Assembly: GCF_026151205.1 (NCBI RefSeq)
Contig: NC_087079.1
Span: 14,012,445 to 14,076,444, forward strand
Length of the DNA: 64,000 nt
Direction: 5' to 3'
Source: Bolinopsis microptera
Lineage: Eukaryota; Ctenophora; Tentaculata; Lobata; Bolinopsidae
Made by a program: the position numbers and the translations under genes. How positions within the stretch are numbered: the stretch's first letter is position 1; each line of letters begins with the position of its first letter. A model generated the notes under the pieces. That model had not been told where the DNA came from. It saw only the letters and a program-made list of their open reading frames with translations, and searched no databases. Below are positions 13,301 through 21,890 of this stretch, in pieces.

Positions 13301-16300
13301 GGTACCTAGTAACCCTGGCACTGACATCTACCACTAAATATTCGGAGCGATCAATAAAATGGTAATCGAAAAAATCTTCAACAAAATCTCGCCAAGTCCA
13401 CTCATCAAATAAAATAGGGCGTTGGGGCACTATTACATTTCCTATCAGTATAATGTTAACATATTTAAAGACACTCAGGAAATCAAAACAATCAACAAAA
13501 ACATGGCATGAGCCCAAGTCTAAAAATAGGTCGGGGCGTGGGGCCACTGCAAGTATCACATTCGAAATATCACAAGTACATTCAAACAATACGTCATTAT
13601 TCCACATAGTGTGTAGCATCGGAATATAATATGAGAAAGTTCCAAGACACCGGAAGTACGTCTGCGTGTAAGTAAAATGCAAATGTTCATTTAAACAGAT
13701 GAGCGAAGAGTTGCAGTTACACGGGTGGTTGAGTGTGTAGGTACACTTAAAACTGATGTTAAACATAATCGGGTCCCTGATCGTTGTACGATATAAGTGC
13801 GAGTAGAAGCACAAACCCGGTTTTAAGCCAAAAGAATCCAAATCCAGTCCCAATTCCAGTTCCGATATGTCCAGAGAATTAGAGATAGGGTTAGGCGGAG
13901 GGGCAGGTCCAGTTCCAGCCACAGTACTGGCCACGCCAGCGACTAAAAGTATCAACCACGTCACGGTGACAGTGGTAAATCGAAGAGCGTTAAAATGTGT
14001 AACGAATGCAAATGTGCAAATATATATGTTGTGGGGATGATGTGAACCCTGCTTGATTCAGGGGATACTGTTATTATACAGTAATATGATCTGGTAGACA
14101 GTGGTCCGCGGACAGTGGTCCGCAGACAGTGGTCCGCAGACAGTGGTCCGCGGACCAGTGGTCGGGCTATCTCGATACTGCCCAATGTGTTGTATTTGTG
14201 GTAGATACTTCCAAGTGATACACTGTTTATGATAAACAGTCTCAATAAATATCGTAAGGTAAACTGTTCTCTGAGAATCTGGTTTTAAAATGGTACGGGG
14301 AAAACTGTTGCCCGAGAATTTTAGGTAATAGGTTCCAAATATTGTAAGGTAAACTGTTCTCGTTTCAAAATGTAATGTTACTGTAAGCTCTGCTTTTAGT
14401 TTTAGTTTTGGCAAAAACTGAATCATAATAATAATAATCTATAAATATCACGAACTACTAAGAAGTCTGTAAATAAAAACTGCTCAGAAGTCTATAAATA
14501 AAAACTGCTCAGAAGTCTATAAATAAAAACTACTCAGAAGTCTATAAATAAAAACTGCTCTGAAGTCTATTAATATCAACTACACAGAAGTCAGAAGTGT
14601 TTTAATACCAATTACTTTCACCATGAGTGGTCGAATGTCACGCAGGATATGCAGTGTTTACATTTAAATCGGCTGTATCTTCGGTTCAGATGAATATATT
14701 TTGATGCGATAAAAACGTACTACCACAGAATATTATTATTTTCCTCCCTGTGACCACGGGCTTCCCTAAGATTGTGGCTTACATCTGCAGAGTTAACATT
14801 ACCTTGTGTCTTCGTCTGGAGTTAACATTAGCGTGTGTCTTACATCTAGAGTTAACATTAGCTTGTGTACACTATATTATTCCATATAAGGCCTGATCAT
14901 TATTATTATTATCAAACTTTACACAAATCCGAAGTAGTAATATAAAAACATCCTAGGGATCTGATAAGTCTACGTGAAGAACTCTGAAAACAAACTTAAA
15001 TATTTAACCCAACAAAATTGAAAATTAATGAATCAAAAACTAAACAAATTTCTCCAATGGTTTCTGTTCGAGGCTATATGTCGAAGTTCTGTCAAATCTG
15101 TCAAATTACATAAATTTATATTTCTTTTATTTAAATCACTCAAAATGGTTTTGAAAATACTGATCTGATGTCTACCAATTCTCCCTTTCATATTCTCCAT
15201 ACTCTCAACAGTAAAACTCAATGCTAGTTGGGGTGGAGAGTTACAATCACTTCTAAGGATATGACCGAGCATTTTCCAGCGAGACTTAGCAACCCTCTCT
15301 GTTAATGGAGTCACCCCACAACGAGCATAAAGGTCTCGGTTACTGATGATTCGGGGATAAGTGGAGTTCATTATCCGCCTCAAATGTTTGCGCTGACACA
15401 CATCCACTTTCTGAAGGATTTTCTCTGGAGCGGCCCAGCTATTGCAGTTGTACAGCAGTACTGGGGTAACAAGGGCCTCGTATAATTTCACTTTGGTGTC
15501 CAGTGAAATTCGGGACTTTTCCAGCCAAACTTTGTTGTACTTTTCGAAAGCAACATTAGCTAGGATACAGCGGTGAAGTATGTCAGATTTGCTGCAAAGC
15601 CTGGATCCCAGTGACACACTCTTTCTCCATGGCTCTCTACCTCTTAATGGCTCTCCTTTCTTGTCGACATCTGTTTTGTCTGCTATATAGAAACGGACAA
15701 ATTCAGTCTTGTCTTCGTTAACAAGTAGGTCCCATTCAGCTAAAATTTCTCTGCAAATAGGCAGCATCTCATGCAGATCAAGTAACTTGATCTCTGGTGA
15801 CGTCGCAAAATATCTTAGTCGGGATACGACACGTTATAACGAATGTGATCACGTTCCCGAAGATAAACGTGATAGGACCGACTGTCACGTGGCCTTATTT
15901 ATCCCTTATATGGCACGAGTAGCTGCAATTTATGAGCTCTTAATTGGGCTGCAATCCTTGACAGGCCTATAATTACCCAGTTTTAAATGAACGATGTCTC
16001 ATTCTACAGAATCATTTACAATTGTAATAGATTAAAAAGAACTTATTACAATTCGTAAGCAGTGAATGAATGGGAAAAGCGAGCGACCGTTTTCATTCTC
16101 GTCTTCATTTTGCAGACGGTCAATCGAATTAATATCATTTCCTTTTGTTTGGGAAAGAGAGACACCGGCAGCGGTCCACTCTACCCATGATTACGGGTTT
16201 TAGTCAAATAAGTAAGTACTCATTTTATAATAATCCATAATTCTTAATGCTATAAACATCAACTACTCCCCCAGAACCGGAATGTGAGGCAGGTTATTAC

Positions 16301-19300
16301 GGCAAGGAATATGTAAAGTGCGCGGATCAAGTGGAATGTATCTATGTCCAATATGTTTGTGACGGAGATCTAGATTGTGAAGATGGGTCAGATGAAGAAA
16401 ATTGCCCAGGTTGAGTATTGATAAACTTACCTTTTATTTTACCCTAAAACCTATTAAAAATCTGAAATAACAACTTACAGCTATTATAGTCCAATATAAT
16501 AGCTTCCGCCATTTCATAATACCAAACACAATGTGTTTGTATGATCAAACACAATCACAAAATGTCACCAAATCACGAAATTAAATTTAGACTTTCAAAT
16601 CTTCTTTAGTATTAAATACAAAAACACGTTATTTTATTTACAACAACGTCAAGTTTGAGGCTTTTACTAATTCACGTCACTCGCCCAAAAATTTCACGTG
16701 ACTTTGGTTTTTATGGTTTTGCAGCCGTACAAAACGGTTTTACATAAACCCTAATCCCAACCCTAACAGTAACCCTAACCAAAACCCCGAAGCTATCCAT
16801 AACCCTAACTACAACCCTAACCCTAACCCGAGCCCTAAACAATCGAATTCATGTTTTACTAGCCTGTCACGTGACCAAAACGGTTTTTTGCCGATAACTC
16901 TTCAGGGAAGCATTTTTCGCTCCTACTAAATCGCTCGCCCAAATTGAAATAAATGAATGGCAGTGTACAGGATAAATTGAAAATGAAACTTACGTCTTGC
17001 AGTCTTTACTTACTAATACTGATGGTAATAGAAAACAGCGCTAGCAGTGATTTGCTTACATGATGACGGTCAAAGCAAGCGACCGCGCTGTTACAGGACA
17101 AGAACGGTCACTTTTTTATATCACATCTTTGACTCGTTTTATTATACTAATTTTATTGCGCAGCTTTATGTAACGCAGCTGATAACTTAAGTAGCATTAT
17201 AATTTCAATAACTAACTTATATTATCAATATCTTTACAATTTTACAGCACAAAACTAACCAGGCGATGAGGCGACGGTCCATCCTACCCAATTTATCGGG
17301 TTTGGGTTAAATTTCATAATACAAAATACAATGTGAATAAAACGCAATCATATATCAAACTACGTTTGACCGACATAAAAGTCTTCATAATGAATATTAT
17401 AACTATAAGTAAGTACTAATTTTATAATAATCCATAATTCTTAATTCTATAAACATCAACTATAACTCCCCCCAGTGGCAGTACCTGAATGTGAGGCAGG
17501 ATATGTAAAGTGCGCGGATCAAGTGCAATGTATTTATGAAAGATATGTTTGTGACGGAATGGCAGATTGTGATGATATGTCAGACGAAGAAAATTGCAAA
17601 GGTTGAGTATTGATAAACTTTCTTTTTAAATTTGGGGGGGGGGGGGGGGGGGTCGTGTTCATTTTCAATTGAACTGACCCGTTTCAAGGTCCTGTAATAT
17701 GGGCCAGGGCTCGGTTTAGATCGTACTTAGACCGTCCGTGCGTGGTGAAGAGCCACATCCTGCACGAGGTGACCCTGCAAGACCGGCATGTCATTGAAGA
17801 ATCCGACTGTCTGAGTCAACTAAACACGGCGGATCTAGAGGAGCACACACCTCGAAAAAAAAGCCAGGTATATGAAGACATGCACCCGTGATTGTACGAT
17901 TTCTGACAACACAGGGTTGTTTGTTAGGTCATTCGTAACCAAAATCGTTTAGGTGTACAATTTTTTTCGCTAGAGACAACCCTACAGGGCGAATTTTCTA
18001 AATTACCCGCAGTCGAATTTTCGTATTTCGGCTCCTGAAGGTCATAGAGACTTTAATTAATCTATAGATCTCCTAACGGAGTTTTCTTAGAGGGTGAGAG
18101 GTTCTTTAGTAAAACCGACTGATTAATTGACGCTCTAAAATGAACGGAAAGCTAGCATGGAGAGTGTACTCTAGTAGTAGTAGCAGGGAGTAGTTGAGTG
18201 TGCACTTCGATGTACACGATTTCAGACAACACAGGGTTTTCTTAGAGGGTGAGAGGTTCTTTAGTAAACCCGACTGATTAAATGAGGCTCTAAAATGAAC
18301 GGAAAGCTGACATGGAGAGTGTACTCTAGTAGTAGTAGCAGGGAGTAGTTGAGTGTGCACTTCAATGTACACGATTTCTGACAACACAGGGTTGTTTGTT
18401 AGGTCATTCTAAACCAAAATCGTTTAGGTGTACAATTTGTTTCGCTAGAGACAATCCTACAGGGCAAATCTTCTAAATTACCCGCAGTTGCGTATACGGG
18501 ATTTTCGCATTTCGGCTCCTGAAGGCCATAGAGAATTTAATTATAGCTTAAACTTACTGAAATGGCCACATTTATATACAACTTATTAATCAATGTATGG
18601 TCTAAAATTGTTTATTTCTGCAAAAAACTAATTTTAAGCTCAGGCGTGGGCACAAATTTCATCAAATTTGTATGTCAGCTTCTAATGCGGTCTTAGAGAC
18701 TTAAAGTTTGGCTTAAAATGACTGCAATACTCATGTTTATATTGACACTATAAAGGTTATAAAGGCCCAAAATGCTTGCTTTTGGAAAAAATCCAGAAAA
18801 ACTGATTTTCACTGGGGCGAGTGAAAAAAATCTACTCTAGAAGCTTATTGAAATCGAGTATGCAGTTTGGTGTCTACACATTAACTTTTCTAGAAACCAG
18901 GTCCTTTGTAAGGTCATTCTGGATCAGAATTGATAAGGTACGCAATTTCTATCAGTAGTTCCAACCCTAGGGGGGGGGGGGGGGGGGGATTTCTAAATTA
19001 CCCTCAGGCGCAAATATATGACTTTTGTACCTCGGCTTCTGAACGTAGACACTTAAGGGGTCGTTCACATATTACGTAATCAGCTGAGGGGGTAGGTTCT
19101 GAATGATTACGCTAGTGTAATTTTGACACAATAGCTATGTGTAAAACTGATTACGGAGGGGGGGGGGGGGGGGGAGTAAAAATGTTCCAAAAAATTATTA
19201 TGTAATATGTGAACGACCCTTTACTTGCAGCACAGCAAAATGTTCAGCATGAACACATTCAGATAATATTTATGGAGCAACAACACAACTCAGTTTCAGA

Positions 19301-21890
19301 AGCTCCTTCCAGCTATCTTATCATATCCCCAAATCTATACATCTAACCATCTCTCTGGTTACTTCACACCACTTCAATCCTCAAATTTATACATCTGACC
19401 ATCTCTCTGGTTACTTCCACCTCGTTAAAGCCAAGGCTCGTCCGGGACCGCTTTTTTGGCCGGTACTGGGACTGGGAAAAAGTGCCGGGAGCGGGATTAA
19501 GACCAGGACCGGGATTAGGGATCGGGATTATGTTTATTAACTCGCTTAGTTTATTCAGAAAAAGTCAAAAATTATCTTTAAGAACAGCTTTTTTCGGTTA
19601 CTTGGACAACAGCTTGATTCGGACCAGTCCAAATATTTAAAAAACTGTTATTTCAGCGGTTCAGTACAAGATTACCTACTCTATATTCAATCACCGCTGG
19701 GCAAGAAGTAGAGACCCTCAGTTTGTTTACATTAGAGGATCAAATGGAGAGACAGCTGAACATCCGTGTGATGCAGACTTCAATGTAATCAACCAAGATG
19801 TTGTGTGTGTTTTTGAGAGTGATATTGACATCGGGGATTACGAATGTGCATTTCTGAGGACTGGAGGAAGCGATGGACTTGATCTAAAAAAGGTAGTAGT
19901 TCAATAATTATTTGCAAATATAATAGCTGGGATTTGAGTTATCACTTGAGCAATCTTTTGCTCAAGGTGCACACTATATTTGCAAAATAATGACACAATG
20001 TCTTTCTCGGCTTCAAGCTAAGCTTATTAGTGGTTTTTGCTAAATTTAACTGAAATCAACCAGGTGTCGGTGCAAATAGACGGTATAGAGACACACACAA
20101 TTGTTCCTCAATGGCGTGCAAACTATATAGGTCTGGACGATGGTGAAACCAAAAAGTTCTGTAAATCTGGTAAGACTAAAACCCCTTTCGTACCCTCAAA
20201 CGTATCTTATTTTTAGCATTTTTGATAAATTCATGTACATAATGATATTATCCTGATTTCCAATCCAACCTCATAAAGTAAAATCTACTTCTACTTTCTA
20301 GTTTCCTTCAATTCTGCTACCTCCACTCTAGCTCTATCTAACAATCTCTGAATGCTTCTTCCTGCTCTATCTAACACCCAATAATTGTTTTTATGTTTCC
20401 ACTAGCAGTAGCAAATTCTAGCCTTATCCAGCAACCTCAGACTTACTCCTACTCTGTTCAGCTATCACCAGCACTTTTAAATTATAGCACTATTCAGCAA
20501 GCTCAGACTACTTTCTGCTCTATCCAGCTAACACTAGCAAACGGTACCCACAAATGTTAGCTTCTTCTATAGCTACTTCGGGTTACATCCATCCTTATTC
20601 AGTTGGTTGAGCACTCTCAAATTCTATTTGTTTTTACCTAATTCATGCTACCTCCAGGCTCCAGCTAGAATTTAAGGGTGCTTGTGCTATCTGGATATAG
20701 CATAAGGTAGTCTGAATTTGCTGGATAGGGCTAGAATTTGCAGGTGCTAGTGGTAGCTTAACAACAATTAGTGGGTGTTGGTGGAAGCTAGATAGAGCAG
20801 GAAGTAGCATTCAGAGGTTGCTAGAAATAGCAGTTTTCCTCTTCCTCAATGAGCTGAAAATTGTTGAATGCAGCTGAGGCAGCCGGAAAGAGCCAGAATA
20901 AATTGTTGCTGGTGATGCTATAAAAGGCAAGAGGTAGCTTAAGTTAAGTTTGCTAGAAAGATCAGAGGTTCATGGTGGGACTGGGGGCAGGGGGCTTTGC
21001 AGTAGTAGCTAAATAGTTGTAGCCGTGAAAAGAGCTGGAATTGGTGGTTTCTGCCCACTGGTGGTACCTGTATAGAGCAGGAGTTAGCATTCAGAAGTTG
21101 CTAGAAAAAAGCTAAAATTATAACGTGCTGGTGGTAGCTGTGTAGAATAGGCATGACATGAAAGGTAGCAGAATTATAGGTAGCTAGAAGTAGATTTTAC
21201 TTCATGAGTTGGGATTGAAATTGATTAGCCATAATAATAAGACAGTACTGGAGAGAGCCCAACTTGTGGTAGCTATAACGAGATAGTTGTTCATGTATAC
21301 ATTTGAGGATTGAAGTAGTTTGAAGTAACCAGAGTAGAGAGATGGTTATTGGTTAGATGTATACATTTGGGGATAAGATAAGATATAAGCTGGAAGGAGC
21401 TTCTGAAACTGAATTGTGTTGCTCCATAAATATTATCTAAATGTGTTTATGTTGAACATTTTGCTGTGCTGCAAGTAAAGTGTCTGTAAGACTTTTTTAG
21501 CTCATGATACCAAAATTAAGTACATGTTTGATGTTACTATTTTAGGATGCACGAAAGTTAAAACATGTTTGAATGAATGAATATCTCCTAAACTAAGCAC
21601 TATAAACCCTATGTTGCTTTATAGCTTGTAAGTAAATATGGCCTTTGCAGTTAGTTTAAGCTAAAAGAGAAGCCGCTACAACGTTCAGAAGCCGAGATAC
21701 AAAAGTCATACATTTGCGCCTGAGGGTAATTTAGAAATTTCCCCGGCCCTAGCATATATAGGGTTGGAACTACTGATAGAAACGCGTTTGTCGATCCCTG
21801 ATCCTAACAGATAATGGACTGTATAAATGAGATTATGTAACTGTAAGCTAACAAGATAACTATGAACTAAGAATTTCTATTTCAGGCTAG
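4399..21890 (+). CDS. Secreted protein: signal peptide, two LDLR class A repeats, PLAT-like domain (6 exons)
   Basis: Inferred exons are 4399-4471, 16275-16409, 17476-17601, 19657-19892, 20064-20169 and 21886-21890, all with AG acceptors and GT donors. They total 681 nt (226 residues). Exon 1 encodes a signal peptide rich in V, L and A and ends in phase 1. Exons 2 and 3 (phase 1-1) each encode an LDLa module with six cysteines and the calcium-binding end DxSDEENC. Exons 4-5 (phase 1-0 and 0-1) encode about 114 residues resembling a PLAT/LH2 beta sandwich ([35 protein letters not shown]). The last acceptor leads straight to TAG, so that exon is the least certain. With no membrane segment the product should be extracellular and ligand-binding. 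Intron 1 (11.8 kb) holds the intact LINE. Function is unknown beyond the domains. Confidence 0.65.
5966..9892 (-). CDS. LINE ORF2: AP endonuclease / reverse transcriptase
   Basis: The first ATG is at 9892, 43 nt below the ORF1 stop. The open frame extends upstream to 9970 and there overlaps ORF1. The product is 1,308 residues. Residues ~18-285 are an apurinic-type endonuclease with [18 protein letters not shown] and SDHRPL. The reverse transcriptase (about 530-825) shows [13 protein letters not shown], motif [12 protein letters not shown], motif B EQGHPLSP and motif C WADD (tryptophan replaces the usual Y/F). A Cys/His knuckle (CAWC...H....C) lies about 160 residues before the end, as in CR1/L2/Jockey relatives. 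The protein nicks target DNA and reverse-transcribes the element RNA. No stop or frameshift is present, so it could be active. Confidence 0.92.
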   Translation of the reverse strand: MTKNTQKNTQVSINKNSIKILSWNIQSPSSVDGSKFEIKSFQNVIKDHDIACLQEIRREVHLVGYRSICNIRKDGKSGGVGILIKNELIEGIEFIKNTECSDYLVCRLDKDFFNLSEDTFIVNVYIRPFNSSASNPTDNGKDALKNIEDVVNELREEGEVILCGDFNSRIGQKTGMIREDSTNVVPLPDDYEPDNFLPRNSLDSITNTYGTHFLNLVKHNQLTILNGRTLGDLVGNFTSIQKNGCSVIDYIAVTNSTKIRINYFKILTFTEHSDHRPLSTELKCNRFAISQCAPLQDTYKTAPTRFIINEENKDDFFEAQSENLSLTLIQELQSNIDLLTNQNNLADNVRNYETELKDINKRLSEHLRDMASKCFKQTKPPKKSHTSNKPWFNWKTRLGKREFRKATDATSKFPSNNLIRENYYLVKGSYKRLKNSAKNEFFARMNEDIEGGKILNWQSFKKLKNQKKETLNFDSHDMNRFESFFGNLYSDNHKTINENKKVSMIDQADLINQGATHPESLNSLITTTELDSSIKSLKNGKASSLDMINNEIIKSLDTNHKLIMLNLFNACFSQGIYPWNVSIISPLHKKGNKSDPDNYRAVAVSSVIGKLFSTILLERLIHFRSENCPDPPNQLGFTKKAQTYDHILTMKTIASKYKLLGKPVYAVFVDFKKAFDSVCRQALFLKLAKNGITGNFYNVLKNMYSNSYAYIKLSGHLSKRFQIRKGTEQGHPLSPDLFKVFLSDMSCLLDFPNCPVLSNITVSHLLWADDLILLSLDQETTQMQLNILGNFCKEWGIEINELKTQAVIFGKKALKQDVQNIKFTLNGSNLEIVDSYCYLGFELHQSGQVQIAQQNLKTKAMRAFFGLKRVVMRSKLSFKALLTLFDSLIKPILLYGAPIWTPTSTINKSLCKTINSTEATATNLLKKISASLQERVHISFLKWALGVHRKASNVGVWGETGRIPLIYQSIRLTLNYFKRLNTKSKSNSFVTAAVKEQKSLNLPWYRYIKPLLELDEIYKLDHVTAHRILNTNAANKAEPNPVSDHKLLKDSLKNQSNFSQCIKPLCSKKYRIPNIIEALTNQFKKCWEYQKSTSSKLSFYHSIKHTFKREPYLHLCKGFSRRYSTTKLRISAHDLHIEKGRYSNTPREQRLCAWCQSSMGVETIEDESHVLYICDLYSKQRSKLVKNLSQMPLIEISTDITDPSNINETNLKVHLMEILSPNSTVIPQNHQSLHIHCHRSLNIQPNTPQYIQFQERRSYAVNCVCTYFLRCSEERNSFTEDMRQRNSNARNLNNFTINLVRTSRISHY
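9936..13964 (-). CDS. LINE ORF1: leader, TM, AlkB-like, coiled coil and SGNH esterase
   Basis: The frame is open for 1,342 codons from a GTG at 13964 and stays open upstream to the element end without an ATG. The first in-frame ATG is at 13766 (residue 67), so the true start is uncertain. Visible in order: a hydrophobic leader (residues 3-17), a Cys-containing region with sequons at N69 and N85, a transmembrane segment (303-321), Ser-rich and basic tracts (370-460), an AlkB-like domain (~545-657) with [14 protein letters not shown] and MHSIPK, a tandem ~41-residue duplication (691-767), a coiled coil (905-1008), NSNFTRTQ repeats (1100-1122), and an SGNH hydrolase (1135-1312) with S1142, G1171, N1197, D1294 and H1297. 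Esterase-bearing ORF1 is known in CR1-like LINEs. The leader/TM and AlkB parts are unusual. ORF1 proteins normally bind element RNA. Confidence 0.8.
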   Translation of the reverse strand: MTWLILLVAGVASTVAGTGPAPPPNPISNSLDISELELGLDLDSFGLKPGLCFYSHLYRTTIRDPIMFNISFKCTYTLNHPCNCNSSLICLNEHLHFTYTQTYFRCLGTFSYYIPMLHTMWNNDVLFECTCDISNVILAVAPRPDLFLDLGSCHVFVDCFDFLSVFKYVNIILIGNVIVPQRPILFDEWTWRDFVEDFFDYHFIDRSEYLVVDVSARVTRYLLACGHVRRARVPALAFSETRPTQCGRAEVPRNLYDSIETPNLEYSFISPTSHILCHNKIWEQNLEQNLEQILKYKNTLTRYQVFLTFVFMLAVCSIVGSFEFSKFHLEPLDTYSSTLVTVKKRYLPTPSLNQQLQVFMVREEDHTDDSRSQNSNSTPKKAHPKETLSSSQPPRLPKTLSPYWNPGEKISRRMRSYSEQSSASGSANERSAGERSVSERSVSECSSSQEMRKKKQSNKPKAITENGVYILDQRKKKCTLHYIEDFIDFDAAELLLSELNIDISNYPNQTSSRQEIDLEIEDDCVESEGHPDDSTPESNLRNQISYLTKKIEKSASSIFELNTTITNIVIRRLPSYNDHIPYETLAGKHGAKPTVAILSLGAPRSLKLKRGTKVTHLVPMHSGSLCVLSGNSTLEYMHSIPKGKSDIQNEQLVLFFIGSPSTAIEENLVSDQTSVSSLQETAPSQSSTDGGFSADDPFRPDFTNLEIDNGLQLTFNKTMEIPDIITHQQPQGFSADDPFRPDSNLEKDNGLQMTFNKTTDIPDIVITSTSATDIKLIEAQTSYLTEQGGSSLLDSNPIIRSPSSSETHASLHLDVNKDDLNVGPTSPEDTERTVILVENHTVPPETLIACVAHLPEPILNEELTRNGCSTEGSVTERRARMMNVMSRPEEPARTSLNKDLDSKLPSLAWVQTVIENQVIDVKQELEKLTSEVNSLKCSDTSIQQIEKLLEVGKKEMQKVKDLWEKNLSATTRIKNRVDEVFTEISIAETKTDEVDKSVQKLKFDLKNYYNSAFFREDGQLIKEIHKIVTQSEGWNGASTDVPPDYSPNDDDLSPTPPYQPPSPFRDQRTHSRENNLLSRRNNGFSMTSSVSRAHNSTQAQNSNFTRTQNSNFTRTQNSDFTRQTSGSTTPSKVFKTTLISDSILRHVQGMDTKNALGKNHELTLINKRDTGGLKEQQVKDELLRTQPDFIYVHLGVNDANQKFDLRVSLDNIFQFSLFVEESLIGTKLFFSMPLMTSDNEANARIGEIRDAIWEFVTVTNKNERKPFKERSLYYNPNANFMHDNHLIGEYLTNDGVHLSTRGKEVILGNFRHSIHEMTRLVLNKPKKIRSTGGLEPSPLSRT
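14256..14372. repeat. Two copies of a TAAGGTAAACTGTTCTC motif
   Basis: The 17-base motif occurs at about 14256 and 14344. A shortened form (TAAGGTAAACTG) is at about 5166, outside the opposite end of the fold-back element. The origin is unknown. Confidence 0.4.
14461..14592. repeat. 25-bp tandem repeat, five copies
   Basis: The unit AGAAGTCTATAAATAAAAAC followed by TGCTC is repeated about five times, with increasing divergence at the right end. No coding sense. Confidence 0.85.
15033..15767 (-). pseudogene. 5'-truncated LINE reverse transcriptase, C-terminal part
   Basis: This 244-codon frame begins after the catalytic motifs. It shows the thumb and C-terminal region of a LINE polymerase: [37 protein letters not shown] and a final [10 protein letters not shown] block. 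No catalytic YADD is present, so it is an inactive fragment. It lies in intron 1 of the LDLa/PLAT-like gene. A longer relic of the same kind, on the other strand, lies at 48977-50022. Confidence 0.8.
16669..16941. mobile_element. MITE with GCTCGCCCAAA ends and TTAGGG-like core (copy 1)
   Basis: The left end reads CTAATTCACGTCACTCGCCC and the right end is the inverted ATCGCTCGCCCAAATT type. The core carries CACGTGAC and a degenerate run of CCCTAA units (about 16747-16838). A second copy is 23028-23405 and a stray end lies near 24083. Confidence 0.6.
17410..17475 (+). repeat. Intron duplicated together with the LDLa exon
   Basis: The bases before exon 3 (AAGTAAGTACTAATTTTATA through the acceptor) match those before exon 2 (16210-16274). 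Both exons are also followed by GTTGAGTATTGATAAAC. The second LDLa exon therefore arose by tandem duplication that included flanking intron. Confidence 0.75.
17880..18545. repeat. Tandem and dispersed duplications in intron 3
   Basis: A block of about 160 bp (from TTTTCTTAGAGGGTGAGAGG to GACAACACAGGG) is present twice in tandem, about 18082-18236 and 18237-18390. The segment starting GATTTCTGACAACACAGGGT at about 17898 recurs at about 18372. Apparent open frames here are by-products of the repeats. Confidence 0.7.
18900..21790. repeat. Large inverted repeat bracketing the PLAT-like exons
   Basis: The left arm is 18900-19437, continuing at 20256-20620. The right arm is about 20640-21790, inverted. 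Matching landmarks include ATTACCCTCAGGCGCAAAT (19000) with its reverse complement near 21718, and TTGCAGCACAGCAAAATGTT (19225) with the inverted form near 21453. The left arm contains an extra ~815 bp (19438-20255) that holds exons 4 and 5. The arms differ by substitutions and indels. One indel is a MITE (19056-19220) and another is ~210 bp found only in the right arm. Confidence 0.65.
19056..19220. mobile_element. GGGTCGTT MITE (copy 3) with empty-site comparison
   Basis: The ends are AGGGGTCGTTCACATATTAC and its inverted form GAACGACCCT, flanked by TTA on both sides (19053-19055, 19221-19223). The inverted right arm of the surrounding repeat lacks the element and reads GACACTTTACTTGC there, which gives an empty site. 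A poly-G tract lies inside. Confidence 0.75.

Larger units (their letters stand above)
5831..14035 (-). mobile_element. Full-length LINE (CR1/L2-like), 8.2 kb, with target-site duplication
   Basis: The element is flanked by direct repeats 5800-5830 and 14036-14066 (31 bp, beginning GATGATGTGAACCCTGCT, one mismatch), taken as the target-site duplication. On the minus strand the 3' end is a short tandem repeat: GATTACACAG read on the plus strand, three copies at 5828-5857. Such 3' microsatellites are typical of the CR1/L2 group. Two long open frames are intact: ORF1 (9936-13964) and ORF2 (5966-9892). Intact frames and nearly identical flanks indicate a recent insertion. It lies inside an older fold-back element in intron 1 of the LDLa/PLAT-like gene, on the opposite strand to it. 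Confidence 0.85.
5270..14182. mobile_element. Fold-back element with ~130-bp inverted ends, interrupted by the LINE
   Basis: Bases 5270-5401 and 14052-14182 are inverted copies beginning GGCAGTATCGAGATAGCCC. Each carries four or so tandem copies of a 14-bp unit containing the palindrome CCGCGG, then ACCAGATCATATTACTG. Without the 8.2-kb LINE the element would be about 0.7 kb. The part between 5402 and 5800 holds no recognisable transposase. Right-end subrepeats read CCGCAG in places, so the arms have diverged slightly. Confidence 0.7.
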
